Source of the DNA: Calliopsis andreniformis
Lineage: Eukaryota > Arthropoda > Insecta > Hymenoptera > Andrenidae
Length of the DNA stretch: 64,000 nucleotides
Assembly (NCBI RefSeq): GCF_051401765.1
Contig: NW_027480422.1
Coordinates: 28,290,001-28,354,000 of the forward strand
Direction of reading: 5' to 3'
Shown: piece by piece, positions 1-11,917 of the stretch
Layout of the letters: every line of letters begins with the position of its first letter
How positions within the stretch are numbered: the first letter of the stretch is position 1
Notes under the pieces: generated by a model
Database searches by the model: none
Told to the model about the DNA's origin: nothing
The model's input: the letters and a program-made list of their open reading frames with translations, nothing else
Program-made: the position numbers and the translations under genes

Positions 1-137
1 TGCAAATATACATTATATACGATGGAAATGCTGTAGTATTTATATTGTATTGTATGCTTCTGACGTTGACTTCTTAGGCCCTAACTTTTCGATCTGGTGG
101 AACAACGCCCTAGAGTGAAGCCTAGGTTGCCCGGAAC
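1..137 (+). repeat. Partial monomer at left edge (type A35)
   Basis: The window opens at phase 30 of a monomer carrying the diagnostic tgcaaatatacattatatac. It matches the last monomer of the A unit, found again at 5808-5944 and 11781-11917. The array therefore continues to the left of the window. Confidence 0.95.
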
Positions 138-3124
138 GTAGAAAAGACCATAACTTTCACACTGGTTGCAATTATTCGTTTCATACAATGGAAAAACTGT
201 TCTATTTATTTTGTATTTTATGCTTCGCGCGTTGACTTCTAAGGCCCTAACTATTCGATCTGGAGGAGCATCGCTCTTGAGTGAAGCCTAGGTTGCCCGA
301 AACGTAGAAATGACCATTACTTTCACACTGGTTGCAATTATTCCAGTTATACGACGGAAAAACTGTTGTAATTTTATTTTATTTTATGCTTCTGGCATTG
401 ACTTCTTAGGCCCTAACTTTTCGATCTGGTGGGGCAACGTCCAAGAGTGAAGCCTATGTTGCCCGGAACGTATAAGTGACCATTACTTTCACAGTGGTTG
501 CAATTATACCTTTTATACGGTGGAAAAGCTGTTGTATTTTTATTGTATTTTATGCGCCTGGCGTTGTTTTCGAAGGCCCTAACTATTCGACCTGGTGGAG
601 CAACGCCCTAGAGTGAAGCATAGGATGCCCGGAACGTAGAAATGACCATTACTTTCACACTGTTTGCAATTATTCATTTTATACAATGGAAAAACTGTTG
701 TATTTATATTGTATTTTATGCATCTGGCGTTGACTTCTAAGGCCCTAACAATTCGACGTGGAGGAGCAACGCCCTAGAGCGAAACCTAGGTTGCCCGGAA
801 CGTAGAAATGACCATTACTTTCACACTGGTTGCAATTATTCGTTTTATACGACGGAAAATCTCTTGAATTTATATTTTATTTTATGCTTCTGGCGTTGAC
901 TTCTATGGCCCTAACTATTGGATCTGGTGGACCAACGCCCCAGAGTGAAGCCTAGGTTGCACGGAACGTAGAAATGACCATCACTTTCTCACTGGTTGCA
1001 GTTACTCCTGTTATAAGATGGAAAAACTGTTGTAATTTTATTTTATTTTATGCTTCTAGCATTGACTTCTTAGGCCCTAACTATTCGTCCTGGTGGAGTA
1101 ACGCCCTAGAGTGAAGCATAGGATACCCGGAACGTAGAAATGACCATTACCTTCACACTGTTTGCAATTATTCATTTTATACAATGGAAAGACTGTTGTA
1201 TTTATATTGTATTCTACGCATCTGGCGTTGACTTCTGAAGTCCTAGCTATTCGATCTCATGGAGCAACGTCCAAGAGTGAAGCCTATGTTGCCCGGAACG
1301 TAGAAATGACCATTACTGTCACACTGGTTGCAATTATTCCTGTTATACGATGGAAAAACTGTTGCAATTTTATTTTATTTTATGCTTCTGGCGTTGACTT
1401 CTTAGGCCCTAACTTTTCGATCTGGTGGAGCAACGACTTAGCGTGAAGCCTATGTTGCCTGGAACGTAGAAGCGACCATTACTTTCACATTGGTTGCTAT
1501 TATACCTTTTATACGATGGAAAATCTGTTGTATTTTTATTGTATATTATGCGTCTGGCGTTGTTTTCGAAGGCCCTAACTATTCGACCTGGTGGAGCAAC
1601 GCCCTAGAGTGAAGCCTAGGTTGCCCGAAACGTAGAAATGACCATTACTTTCACACTGTTTGCAATTATTCATTTTATACAATGGAAAAACTGTTTTATT
1701 TATATTGTATTTTATGCTTCTGGCGTTGACTTCTAAGGTCCTAGCAATTCGATCTCTTGGAGCAACGTCCAAGAGTGTGGCCTATGTTGCCCGGAACGTA
1801 GAAATGACCATTACTTTCACACTGGTTGCAATTATACCTTTTATACGATGGAAAAACTGTTGTAATTTTATTTTATTTTATGCTTCTGGCGTTGACTTCT
1901 TAGGCCCTAACTTTTCGATCTGGTGGAGCAACGACCTAGAGTGAAGCCTAGGTTGCCCGGAATGTAGAAATGACCATTACTTTCACACTGGTTGAAATTA
2001 TACCTTTTATACGATGGAAAAACTGTTGTAACTTTATTCTATTTTATGCTTCTGGCGTTGACTTCTTAGGCCCTAACTTTTGATCTGGTGGAGCAACCAC
2101 CTAGAGTGAAGCCTAGGTTGCCCGGAACGTAGAAATGACCATTACTTTCACACTGGTTGCAATTGTACCTTTTATACGATTGAAAAACTGTTGTTATTAT
2201 ATTTTATTTTATGCTTCTGGCGTTGACTTCTTAGGCCCTAACTTTTCGATCTGGTGGGGCAACGTCCAAGAGTGAAGCCTATGTTGCCCGGAACGTAGAA
2301 ATGACCATTACTTTCACACTGGTTGCAATTGTACCTTTAATACGATGGAATAGCTGTTGTATTTTTATTGTATTTTATGCGTCTGGCGTTGTTTTCTAAG
2401 GCCCTAACTATTCGACCTGGTGGAGCGACGCCCTAGAGTGAAGCCTAGGTTGCCCGGAACGTAGAAATGACCATTTCATTCACACTGTTTGAAATTATTC
2501 ATTCTATACAATGGAAAAACTGTTGTATTTATATTGTATCTTATGCTTCTGGCGTTGACTTCTAAGGCCCTAACTATTGGATCTGGTGGAGCAACGCCCT
2601 AGGGTGATGCCTAGGTTGCCCGGAACGTAGAAATGACCATTTCATTCACACTGTTTGCAATTATTCATTCTATACAATGGAAAAACTGTTGTATTTATAT
2701 TGTATCTTATGCTTCTGGCGTTGACTTCTAAGGCCCTAACTATTGGATCTGGTGGAGCAACGCCCTAGGGTGATGCCTAGGTTGCCCGGAACGTAGAAAT
2801 GACCATCACCTTCACACTGGTTGCAATTATTCCTGTTATACGATGGAAAAACTGTTGTAGTTTTATTTTATTTTATGCTTCTGGCGTTGACTTCTTAGGT
2901 CCTAATTTTTCGATCGGGTGGGGCACCGTCCAAGAGTGAAGCCTATGTTGCCTGGAACGTAGAAGTGACCATTACTTTCAGATTGGTTGCAATTATACCT
3001 TTTATACGATGGAAAAGCTGTTGTATTTTTATTGTATTTTATGCGTCTGGCGTTGTTTTCTAAGGCCCTAACTATTCGACCTGGTGGAGCAACGCCCTAG
3101 AGTGAAACCTAGGTTGCCCGGAAC

Positions 3125-3290
3125 GTAGAAATGACCATTCCTTTCACACTGGTTGCACTTATTCCTGTTATACGAAGGACAAACTGTTGGATTTTTATTG
3201 TACTTTATGCCTCTCACGTTGACTTCTAAGGCCCTTTGTATTCGATGTGGTGGAGCAATGCCTCAGAGTTAAGTCCAGGACGCCCGGAGC
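3125..3290 (+). repeat. Hybrid monomer in HOR-A unit 1 (two-monomer deletion scar)
   Basis: The first bases (accattcctttcacactg) match the monomer at 8932 in unit 2. The rest (gttgcacttattcctg, then tacgaaggac) matches the monomer at 9264. Unit 2 has three monomers (8932, 9098, 9264) where unit 1 has this single hybrid. The simplest reading is loss of 332 bp from unit 1 by in-register unequal exchange within the shared tract around phases 18-30. Confidence 0.85.
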
Positions 3291-3456
3291 GTAGAAATGG
3301 CCATTAGTTTCACACTGGTTGCAATCTTTCGTTTTATACTATGGAAAAACTGTTGTACGTATATCGTATTTTATGCTTCTGACGTTGAGTTCTTAGGCCC
3401 TAACTATTCGATCTGGTGGCACAGCGGTCTAGAGTGAGGCCTAGGTTGCCCGGAAC

Positions 3457-3622
3457 GTAGAAATGACCATTACTTTCACACTGATTGTAATTATTCCTGT
3501 TATACGATGTAACAACTGTTGTATTTTTATTGTTTTTTATGCTACTGGCGTTGACTTCTTAGGCCCTAACTATTCGATCAGGTGGAACAACGCCCTAGAG
3601 TGAAGCCTAGGTGGCCCGGAAC
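3457..3622 (+). repeat. Monomer A21, present in unit 1 but missing in unit 2
   Basis: This monomer carries ctgattgtaattattcctg and tacgatgtaacaactg. It is present here and at 19884 and 33824, but absent from unit 2, where a hybrid monomer at 9430 replaces A20 and A21. Its presence at the later sites shows that the absence in unit 2 is a deletion. Confidence 0.85.
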
Positions 3623-5944
3623 GTAGCAATTACCATCGCATTCACACTGGTTGCAATTATTCCTGTTATACGATGGAAAAACAGATGGATTTTTATTCTA
3701 TTTGATGCTTCTGGCATTCACTTCTAAGGCCCTAGCTATTCGATCTGGTGGTGCAATGCCTCAGAGTTAAGCCAAGGATGCACGGAATGTAGAAATGGCC
3801 GTTACTTTCACACTGGTTGCAATTATTCCTGTTATACGATGGAAAAGCTGTTGTATTTTTATTGTTTTTTATGCTACTGGCGGTGACTTGTTAGGCCGTC
3901 GCTATTCGGTGTGGTGGAGCAACTGCCTCGAGTGAAGCCTAGATTGCCCGGCACGTCGAGATGGCCCTTACTTTCACACTGCATGCAATTATTGATTTTA
4001 TACGATGGAAAAACTGTTGTATTTATATTGTATTTTGTTCTTCTGGTGTTGACTTGTAAGGCCCTAACTGTTCGATCTGGTGGAGCAATGCCTCAGAGTC
4101 ATGTCTAGGAAGAGCAAAACGCCGAAATGATCATTACTTTCACACTGGTTGCAATTATTCATGCAATACGATGGAAAAACTGTTGCATTTTTATTGCATT
4201 TTCTGCTTCTGGCGTTGACTTCTAAGGTCCTAGCTATTCGCTCTGGTGGGGCAACGTCCAAGGGTGAAGCCTATGTTGCCCGGAACGTAGAAATGACCAT
4301 AACTTTGACACTGGTTGCAATTATTCGTTTTATACAATGGAAAAACTGTTGTATTTATATTGTATTTTATGCGTCTGGCGTTGCTTTCTAAGGCGCTAGC
4401 TATTCGATCTGGTGGAGCAACGCCCTATAGTGAAGCCTATGTTGCCGGGAACGTAGAAATGTCCATTACTTTCACACTGGTTGCAATTATTCCTGTTATA
4501 CGATGGAAAAACTGTTCTATTTCTATTGCATTTTATGCTTCTGGCGTTGAATTCTAAGTCCCTAGAAATTCGATCTGTTGGAGCAACGCCCTAGAGTGAA
4601 GCCTAGGCTCCCGGAAAGTAGACATGACTATTACTTTCACACTGTATGCAATTGTTCCTGTTATACGATGGAAAAACTGTTGTTTTTTGATTGTATTTTA
4701 TGCTTCGGGCGTTGACTTCTAAGGTCCTAACTATTCGATCTGGTGGACCAACGCCCTAGGGTGCAGCCTAGGCTGGCCGGAACGTAGAAATGACCATAAC
4801 TTTCATGCTGGTTGAAATTATACCAGCTGAACGATGAAAAACTGTTGTATTTTTATTGTATTTCTTGCTTCGGGGGTAGACTTCTAAGGCCCTTACTGTT
4901 CGATCTGGAGGTGCAACGCCATATGGTGAAGCCTAGGTTGCCCGGAACGTAGAAATGACCATAACTGTCATACTGGTTGCAATTATTCCGGCTATACGAT
5001 GCAAAAACTGTTGTATTTTTATTGTATTTTTTGCTTCGGGCGTAGACTTCTAAGGCCCTAGCTGTCCGATCTGGTGGAGCAATGCCATCGGGTGAAGCCT
5101 GGGTTACCCGGAACGTAGAAATCACCATAACTTTCATACTGGTTGCAATTATTCGTTTTATACGATGGAAAAAATGTCGTATTTATTTCCTATTTTATGA
5201 TTCCGGCGTTGACTTCTTATGCCCTAACTATAGGATCCGGTGGACCGGCGCCCTAGAGTGAAGCCTAGGTTGCACGGAACGTAGAAATGACCATTACCTT
5301 CACACTGTTTGCGATTATTCATTTTATACGATGGTAAAACTGTTGTACTTATGTTGTATTTTATACTTCTGGCGTTGAATTCTAAGTCCCTAGCTGTTCG
5401 AACTGGTGGAGCGACGTCCAAGAGTGAAGCCTATGTTGCCCGGAACGTTTAAATGACCATTACTTTCACTCTGGTTGCAATTATTCCTGTTTTACGATGG
5501 AAAAACTGTTGTATTTATTTTGTATTTGATGCTCCTGGCGTCGGCTTCTTAGGCCCTAGCTATTGGATCTGGTGGAGCAGCGCCCTAGAGTGATGCCTAG
5601 GTTGCCCGGAACGTAGAAGTGACCTGTACTTTCACACTGGTTGCAATTATTCCTGTTATACTATAGAAAAACTGTTGCATTTTTATTGTATTTTATGCTT
5701 CTGACGTTAAATTTTAAGTCCCTAGCTATGCGATCTGGTGGAGCAACGCCCTACAGTTAAGCCTAGGATGCCCGGAACCTAGAAATGACCTTTACTTTCA
5801 CACTGTTTGCAAATATACATTATATACGATGGAAATGCTGTAGTATTTATATTGTATTGTATGCTTCTGACGTTGACTTCTTAGGCCCTAACTTTTCGAT
5901 CTGGTGGAACAACGCCCTAGAGTGAAGCCTAGGTTGCCCGGAAC

Positions 5945-8900
5945 GTAGAAAAGACCATAACTTTCACACTGGTTGCAATTATTCGTTTCATACAATGGAA
6001 AAACTGTTCTATTTATTTTGTATTTTATGCTTCGCGCGTTGACTTCTAAGGCCCTAACTATTCGATCTGGAGGAGCATCGCTCTTGAGTGAAGCCTAGGT
6101 TGCCCGAAACGTAGAAATGACCATTACTTTCACACTGGTTGCAATTATTCCAGTTATACGACGGAAAAACTGTTGTAATTTTATTTTATTTTATGCTTCT
6201 GGCATTGACTTCTTAGGCCCTAACTTTTCGATCTGGTGGGGCAACGTCCAAGAGTGAAGCCTATGTTGCCCGGAACGTATAAGTGACCATTACTTTCACA
6301 GTGGTTGCAATTATACCTTTTATACGGTGGAAAAGCTGTTGTATTTTTATTGTATTTTATGCGCCTGGCGTTGTTTTCGAAGGCCCTAACTATTCGACCT
6401 GGTGGAGCAACGCCCTAGAGTGAAGCATAGGATGCCCGGAACGTAGAAATGACCATTACTTTCACACTGTTTGCAATTATTCATTTTATACAATGGAAAA
6501 ACTGTTGTATTTATATTGTATTTTATGCATCTGGCGTTGACTTCTAAGGCCCTAACAATTCGACGTGGAGGAGCAACGCCCTAGAGCGAAACCTAGGTTG
6601 CCCGGAACGTAGAAATGACCATTACTTTCACACTGGTTGCAATTATTCGTTTTATACGACGGAAAATCTCTTGAATTTATATTTTATTTTATGCTTCTGG
6701 CGTTGACTTCTATGGCCCTAACTATTGGATCTGGTGGACCAACGCCCCAGAGTGAAGCCTAGGTTGCACGGAACGTAGAAATGACCATCACTTTCTCACT
6801 GGTTGCAGTTACTCCTGTTATAAGATGGAAAAACTGTTGTAATTTTATTTTATTTTATGCTTCTAGCATTGACTTCTTAGGCCCTAACTATTCGTCCTGG
6901 TGGAGTAACGCCCTAGAGTGAAGCATAGGATACCCGGAACGTAGAAATGACCATTACCTTCACACTGTTTGCAATTATTCATTTTATACAATGGAAAGAC
7001 TGTTGTATTTATATTGTATTCTACGCATCTGGCGTTGACTTCTGAAGTCCTAGCTATTCGATCTCATGGAGCAACGTCCAAGAGTGAAGCCTATGTTGCC
7101 CGGAACGTAGAAATGACCATTACTGTCACACTGGTTGCAATTATTCCTGTTATACGATGGAAAAACTGTTGCAATTTTATTTTATTTTATGCTTCTGGCG
7201 TTGACTTCTTAGGCCCTAACTATTCGATCTGGTGGAGCAACGACTTAGCGTGAAGCCTATGTTGCCTGGAACGTAGAAGCGACCATTACTTTCACATTGG
7301 TTGCTATTATACCTTTTATACGATGGAAAATCTGTTGTATTTTTATTGTATATTATGCGTCTGGCGTTGTTTTCGAAGGCCCTAACTATTCGACCTGGTG
7401 GAGCAACGCCCTAGAGTGAAGCCTAGGTTGCCCGGAACGTAGAAATGACCATTACTTTCACACTGTTTGCAATTATTCATTTTATACAATGGAAAAACTG
7501 TTTTATTTATATTGTATTTTATGCTTCTGGCGTTGACTTCTAAGGTCCTAGCAATTCGATCTCTTGGAGCAACGTCCAAGAGTGTGGCCTATGTTGCCCG
7601 GAACGTAGAAATGACCATTACTTTCACACTGGTTGCAATTATACCTTTTATACGATGGAAAAACTGTTGTAATTTTATTTTATTTTATGCTTCTGGCGTT
7701 GACTTCTTAGGCCCTAACTTTTCGATCTGGTGGAGCAACGACCTAGAGTGAAGCCTAGGTTGCCCGGAATGTAGAAATGACCATTACTTTCACACTGGTT
7801 GAAATTATACCTTTTATACGATGGAAAAACTGTTGTAACTTTATTCTATTTTATGCTTCTGGCGTTGACTTCTTAGGCCCTAACTTTTGATCTGGTGGAG
7901 CAACGACCTAGAGTGAAGCCTAGGTTGCCCGGAACGTAGAAATGACCATTACTTTCACACTGGTTGCAATTGTACCTTTTATACGATTGAAAAACTGTTG
8001 TTATTATATTTTATTTTATGCTTCTGGCGTTGACTTCTTAGGCCCTAACTTTTCGATCTGGTGGGGCAACGTCCAAGAGTGAAGCCTATGTTGCCCGGAA
8101 CGTAGAAATGACCATTACTTTCACACTGGTTGCAATTGTACCTTTAATACGATGGAATAGCTGTTGTATTTTTATTGTATTTTATGCGTCTGGCGTTGTT
8201 TTCTAAGGCCCTAACTATTCGACCTGGTGGAGCGACGCCCTAGAGTGAAGCCTAGGTTGCCCGGAACGTAGAAATGACCATTTCATTCACACTGTTTGAA
8301 ATTATTCATTCTATACAATGGAAAAACTGTTGTATTTATATTGTATCTTATGCTTCTGGCGTTGACTTCTAAGGCCCTAACTATTGGATCTGGTGGAGCA
8401 ACGCCCTAGGGTGATGCCTAGGTTGCCCGGAACGTAGAAATGACCATTTCATTCACACTGTTTGCAATTATTCATTCTATACAATGGAAAAACTGTTGTA
8501 TTTATATTGTATCTTATGCTTCTGGCGTTGACTTCTAAGGCCCTAACTATTGGATCTGGTGGAGCAACGCCCTAGGGTGATGCCTAGGTTGCCCGGAACG
8601 TAGAAATGACCATCACCTTCACACTGGTTGCAATTATTCCTGTTATACGATGGAAAAACTGTTGTAGTTTTATTTTATTTTATGCTTCTGGCGTTGACTT
8701 CTTAGGTCCTAATTTTGCGATCGGGTGGGGCACCGTCCAAGAGTGAAGCCTATGTTGCCTGGAACGTAGAAGTGACCATTACTTTCAGATTGGTTGCAAT
8801 TATACCTTATATACGATGGAAAAGCTGTTGTATTTTTATTGTATTTTATGCGTCTGGCGTTGTTTTCTAAGGCCCTAACTATTCGACCTGGTGGAGCAAC

Positions 8901-11900
8901 GCCCTAGAGTGAAACCTAGGTTGCCCGGAACGTAGAAATGACCATTCCTTTCACACTGTTTGCAATTATTCATTTTATACAATGGAAAAACTATTGTATT
9001 TATATTGTATTTTTTGCTTCTGGCGTTGACTTCTAAGGTCCTAGCTATTCGATCTGTTGGAGCAACGTCCAAGAGTGCAGCCTATGTTACCCGGAACGTG
9101 GAAATGACCATTTCTTTCACACTGGTTGCAATTATTCCTGTTTCACAATGGAAAAACTGTTGTATTTTTATTGTATTTTATGCTTCTGGCGTTGACTTGT
9201 AAGGCCCTAACTATTCGTTGTGGTGGTGCAACGCCCTAGAGCGAAACCTAGGTTGCCCGGAACGTAGAAATGACCATTACTTTCACACTGGTTGCACTTA
9301 TTCCTGTTATACGAAGGACAAACTGTTGGATTTTTATTGTACTTTATGCCTCTCACGTTGACTTCTAAGGCCCTTTGTATTCGATGTGGTGGAGCAATGC
9401 CTCAGAGTTAAGTCCAGGACGCCCGGAGCGTAGAAATGGCCATTAGTTTCACACTGGTTGCGATCTTTCGTTTTATACTATGGAAAAACTGTTGTACGTA
9501 TATCGTATTTTATGCTTCTGACGTTGAGTTCTTAGGCCCTAACTATTCGATCTGGTGGCACAGCGGTCTAGAGTGAGGCCTAGGTGGCCCGGAACGTAGC
9601 AATTACCATCGCATTCACACTGGTTGCAATTATTCCTGTTATACGATGGAAAAACAGATGGATTTTTATTCTATTTGATGCTTCTGGCATTCACTTCTAA
9701 GGCCCTAGCTATTCGATCTGGTGGTGCAATGCCTCAGAGTTAAGCCAAGGATGCACGGAATGTAGAAATGGCCGTTACTTTCACACTGGTTGCAATTATT
9801 CCTGTTATACGATGGAAAAGCTGTTGTATTTTTATTGTTTTTTATGCTACTGGCGGTGACTTGTTAGGCCGTCGCTATTCGGTGTGGTGGAGCAACTGCC
9901 TCGAGTGAAGCCTAGATTGCCCGGCACGTCGAGATGGCCCTTACTTTCACACTGCATGCAATTATTGATTTTATACGATGGAAAAACTGTTGTATTTATA
10001 TTGTATTTTGTTCTTCTGGTGTTGACTTGTAAGGCCCTAACTGTTCGATCTGGTGGAGCAATGCCTCAGAGTCATGTCTAGGAAGAGCAAAACGCCGAAA
10101 TGATCATTACTTTCACACTGGTTGCAATTATTCATGCAATACGATGGAAAAACTGTTGCATTTTTATTGCATTTTCTGCTTCTGGCGTTGACTTCTAAGG
10201 TCCTAGCTATTCGCTCTGGTGGGGCAACGTCCAAGGGTGAAGCCTATGTTGCCCGGAACGTAGAAATGACCATAACTTTGACACTGGTTGCAATTATTCG
10301 TTTTATACAATGGAAAAACTGTTGTATTTATATTGTATTTTATGCGTCTGGCGTTGCTTTCTAAGGCGCTAGCTATTCGATCTGGTGGAGCAACGCCCTA
10401 TAGTGAAGCCTATGTTGCCGGGAACGTAGAAATGTCCATTACTTTCACACTGGTTGCAATTATTCCTGTTATACGATGGAAAAACTGTTCTATTTCTATT
10501 GCATTTTATGCTTCTGGCGTTGAATTCTAAGTCCCTAGAAATTCGATCTGTTGGAGCAACGCCCTAGAGTGAAGCCTAGGCTCCCGGAAAGTAGACATGA
10601 CTATTACTTTCACACTGTATGCAATTGTTCCTGTTATACGATGGAAAAACTGTTGTTTTTTGATTGTATTTTATGCTTCGGGCGTTGACTTCTAAGGTCC
10701 TAACTATTCGATCTGGTGGACCAACGCCCTAGGGTGCAGCCTAGGCTGGCCGGAACGTAGAAATGACCATAACTTTCATGCTGGTTGAAATTATACCAGC
10801 TGAACGATGAAAAACTGTTGTATTTTTATTGTATTTCTTGCTTCGGGGGTAGACTTCTAAGGCCCTTACTGTTCGATCTGGAGGTGCAACGCCATATGGT
10901 GAAGCCTAGGTTGCCCGGAACGTAGAAATGACCATAACTGTCATACTGGTTGCAATTATTCCGGCTATACGATGCAAAAACTGTTGTATTTTTATTGTAT
11001 TTTTTGCTTCGGGCGTAGACTTCTAAGGCCCTAGCTGTCCGATCTGGTGGAGCAATGCCATCGGGTGAAGCCTGGGTTACCCGGAACGTAGAAATCACCA
11101 TAACTTTCATACTGGTTGCAATTATTCGTTTTATACGATGGAAAAAATGTCGTATTTATTTCCTATTTTATGATTCCGGCGTTGACTTCTTATGCCCTAA
11201 CTATAGGATCCGGTGGACCGGCGCCCTAGAGTGAAGCCTAGGTTGCACGGAACGTAGAAATGACCATTACCTTCACACTGTTTGCGATTATTCATTTTAT
11301 ACGATGGTAAAACTGTTGTACTTATGTTGTATTTTATACTTCTGGCGTTGAATTCTAAGTCCCTAGCTGTTCGAACTGGTGGAGCGACGTCCAAGAGTGA
11401 AGCCTATGTTGCCCGGAACGTTTAAATGACCATTACTTTCACTCTGGTTGCAATTATTCCTGTTTTACGATGGAAAAACTGTTGTATTTATTTTGTATTT
11501 GATGCTCCTGGCGTCGGCTTCTTAGGCCCTAGCTATTGGATCTGGTGGAGCAGCGCCCTAGAGTGATGCCTAGGTTGCCCGGAACGTAGAAGTGACCTGT
11601 ACTTTCACACTGGTTGCAATTATTCCTGTTATACTATAGAAAAACTGTTGCATTTTTATTGTATTTTATGCTTCTGACGTTAAATTTTAAGTCCCTAGCT
11701 ATGCGATCTGGTGGAGCAACGCCCTACAGTTAAGCCTAGGATGCCCGGAACCTAGAAATGACCTTTACTTTCACACTGTTTGCAAATATACATTATATAC
11801 GATGGAAATGCTGTAGTATTTATATTGTATTGTATGCTTCTGACGTTGACTTCTTAGGCCCTAACTTTTCGATCTGGTGGAACAACGCCCTAGAGTGAAG

Positions 11901-11917
11901 CCTAGGTTGCCCGGAAC
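5945..11917 (+). repeat. HOR-A unit 2, 36 monomers, 5,973 bp
   Basis: Second A unit, in direct tandem with unit 1. It is 166 bp longer overall because it keeps three monomers (8932, 9098, 9264) that are fused to one in unit 1, and lacks A21. The same three monomers are 165 bp as in unit 1. From A22 (9596) to the end it is almost base-for-base the same as unit 1 at an offset of 5,973. Putting both units together gives an inferred 37-monomer ancestor. Confidence 0.95.
9430..9595 (+). repeat. Hybrid A20/A21 monomer in unit 2 (one-monomer deletion scar)
   Basis: The 5' part has the A20 markers (gaaatggccattagtttc, ggcacagcggtctagagtg). The last bases (cctaggtggcccggaac) are those at the end of A21 in unit 1. 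The junction lies in the shared gcctagg around phases 146-155. It records a 166 bp in-register deletion. Confidence 0.85.

Larger units (their letters stand above)
138..5944 (+). repeat. HOR-A unit 1, 35 monomers (A1-A35), 5,807 bp
   Basis: Thirty-five monomers in fixed order. Thirty-two are 166 bp; those starting at 1964, 4453 and 4784 are 165 bp, giving 5,807 bp. The unit is followed directly by a near-identical unit from 5945. Outside two differences in monomer content, I find only a few substitutions between them, for example 1415 T versus 7222 A, 1628 A versus 7435 G and 2098 C versus 7905 G. Identity therefore looks above 99.5%. Individual monomers within the unit differ from each other far more than the two units do, which defines a higher-order repeat. 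Adjacent monomers A15 and A16 (2461-2792) are themselves nearly identical, a recent single-monomer duplication. Confidence 0.95.

Noticed and set aside
138..303. A complete CENP-B box in the monomer at attcgatctggtggagc
   Set aside because: Only 6 of 9 core positions match (7 of 9 in the gggg variants). The ttcgttttatacg state is a slightly better candidate and is reported as a finding, but no monomer I checked has a full match.
138..303. RNA polymerase III B box at ggttgcaattattcc, suggesting a tRNA- or SINE-derived satellite
   Set aside because: The match to GGTTCGANTCC is poor, no A box lies at a suitable distance, and no cloverleaf can be drawn.
138..303. Monomer as a dimer of two 83-bp halves
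   Set aside because: The two halves show no convincing similarity; phases 1-83 are AT-rich and 84-166 GC-richer, with no shared motif in the same place.
1162..1446. Open frame of 94 codons, repeated many times with small changes, as a protein gene
   Set aside because: It starts at a TTG and reads one monomer in one frame and the next in another. Its length is set by two common single-base variants that remove stops (ccaag for cctag near phase 139; cttagg for ctaagg near phase 103). Overlapping open frames exist on both strands, and substitutions show no codon preference. The same holds for the other open frames of 65-118 codons in the window.
2461..2792. A15/A16 pair as a separate dimeric HOR
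   Set aside because: It is one recent duplication of a single monomer in the A units; elsewhere only one copy is present (17892, 18722, 27848), so it is not a repeating dimer.
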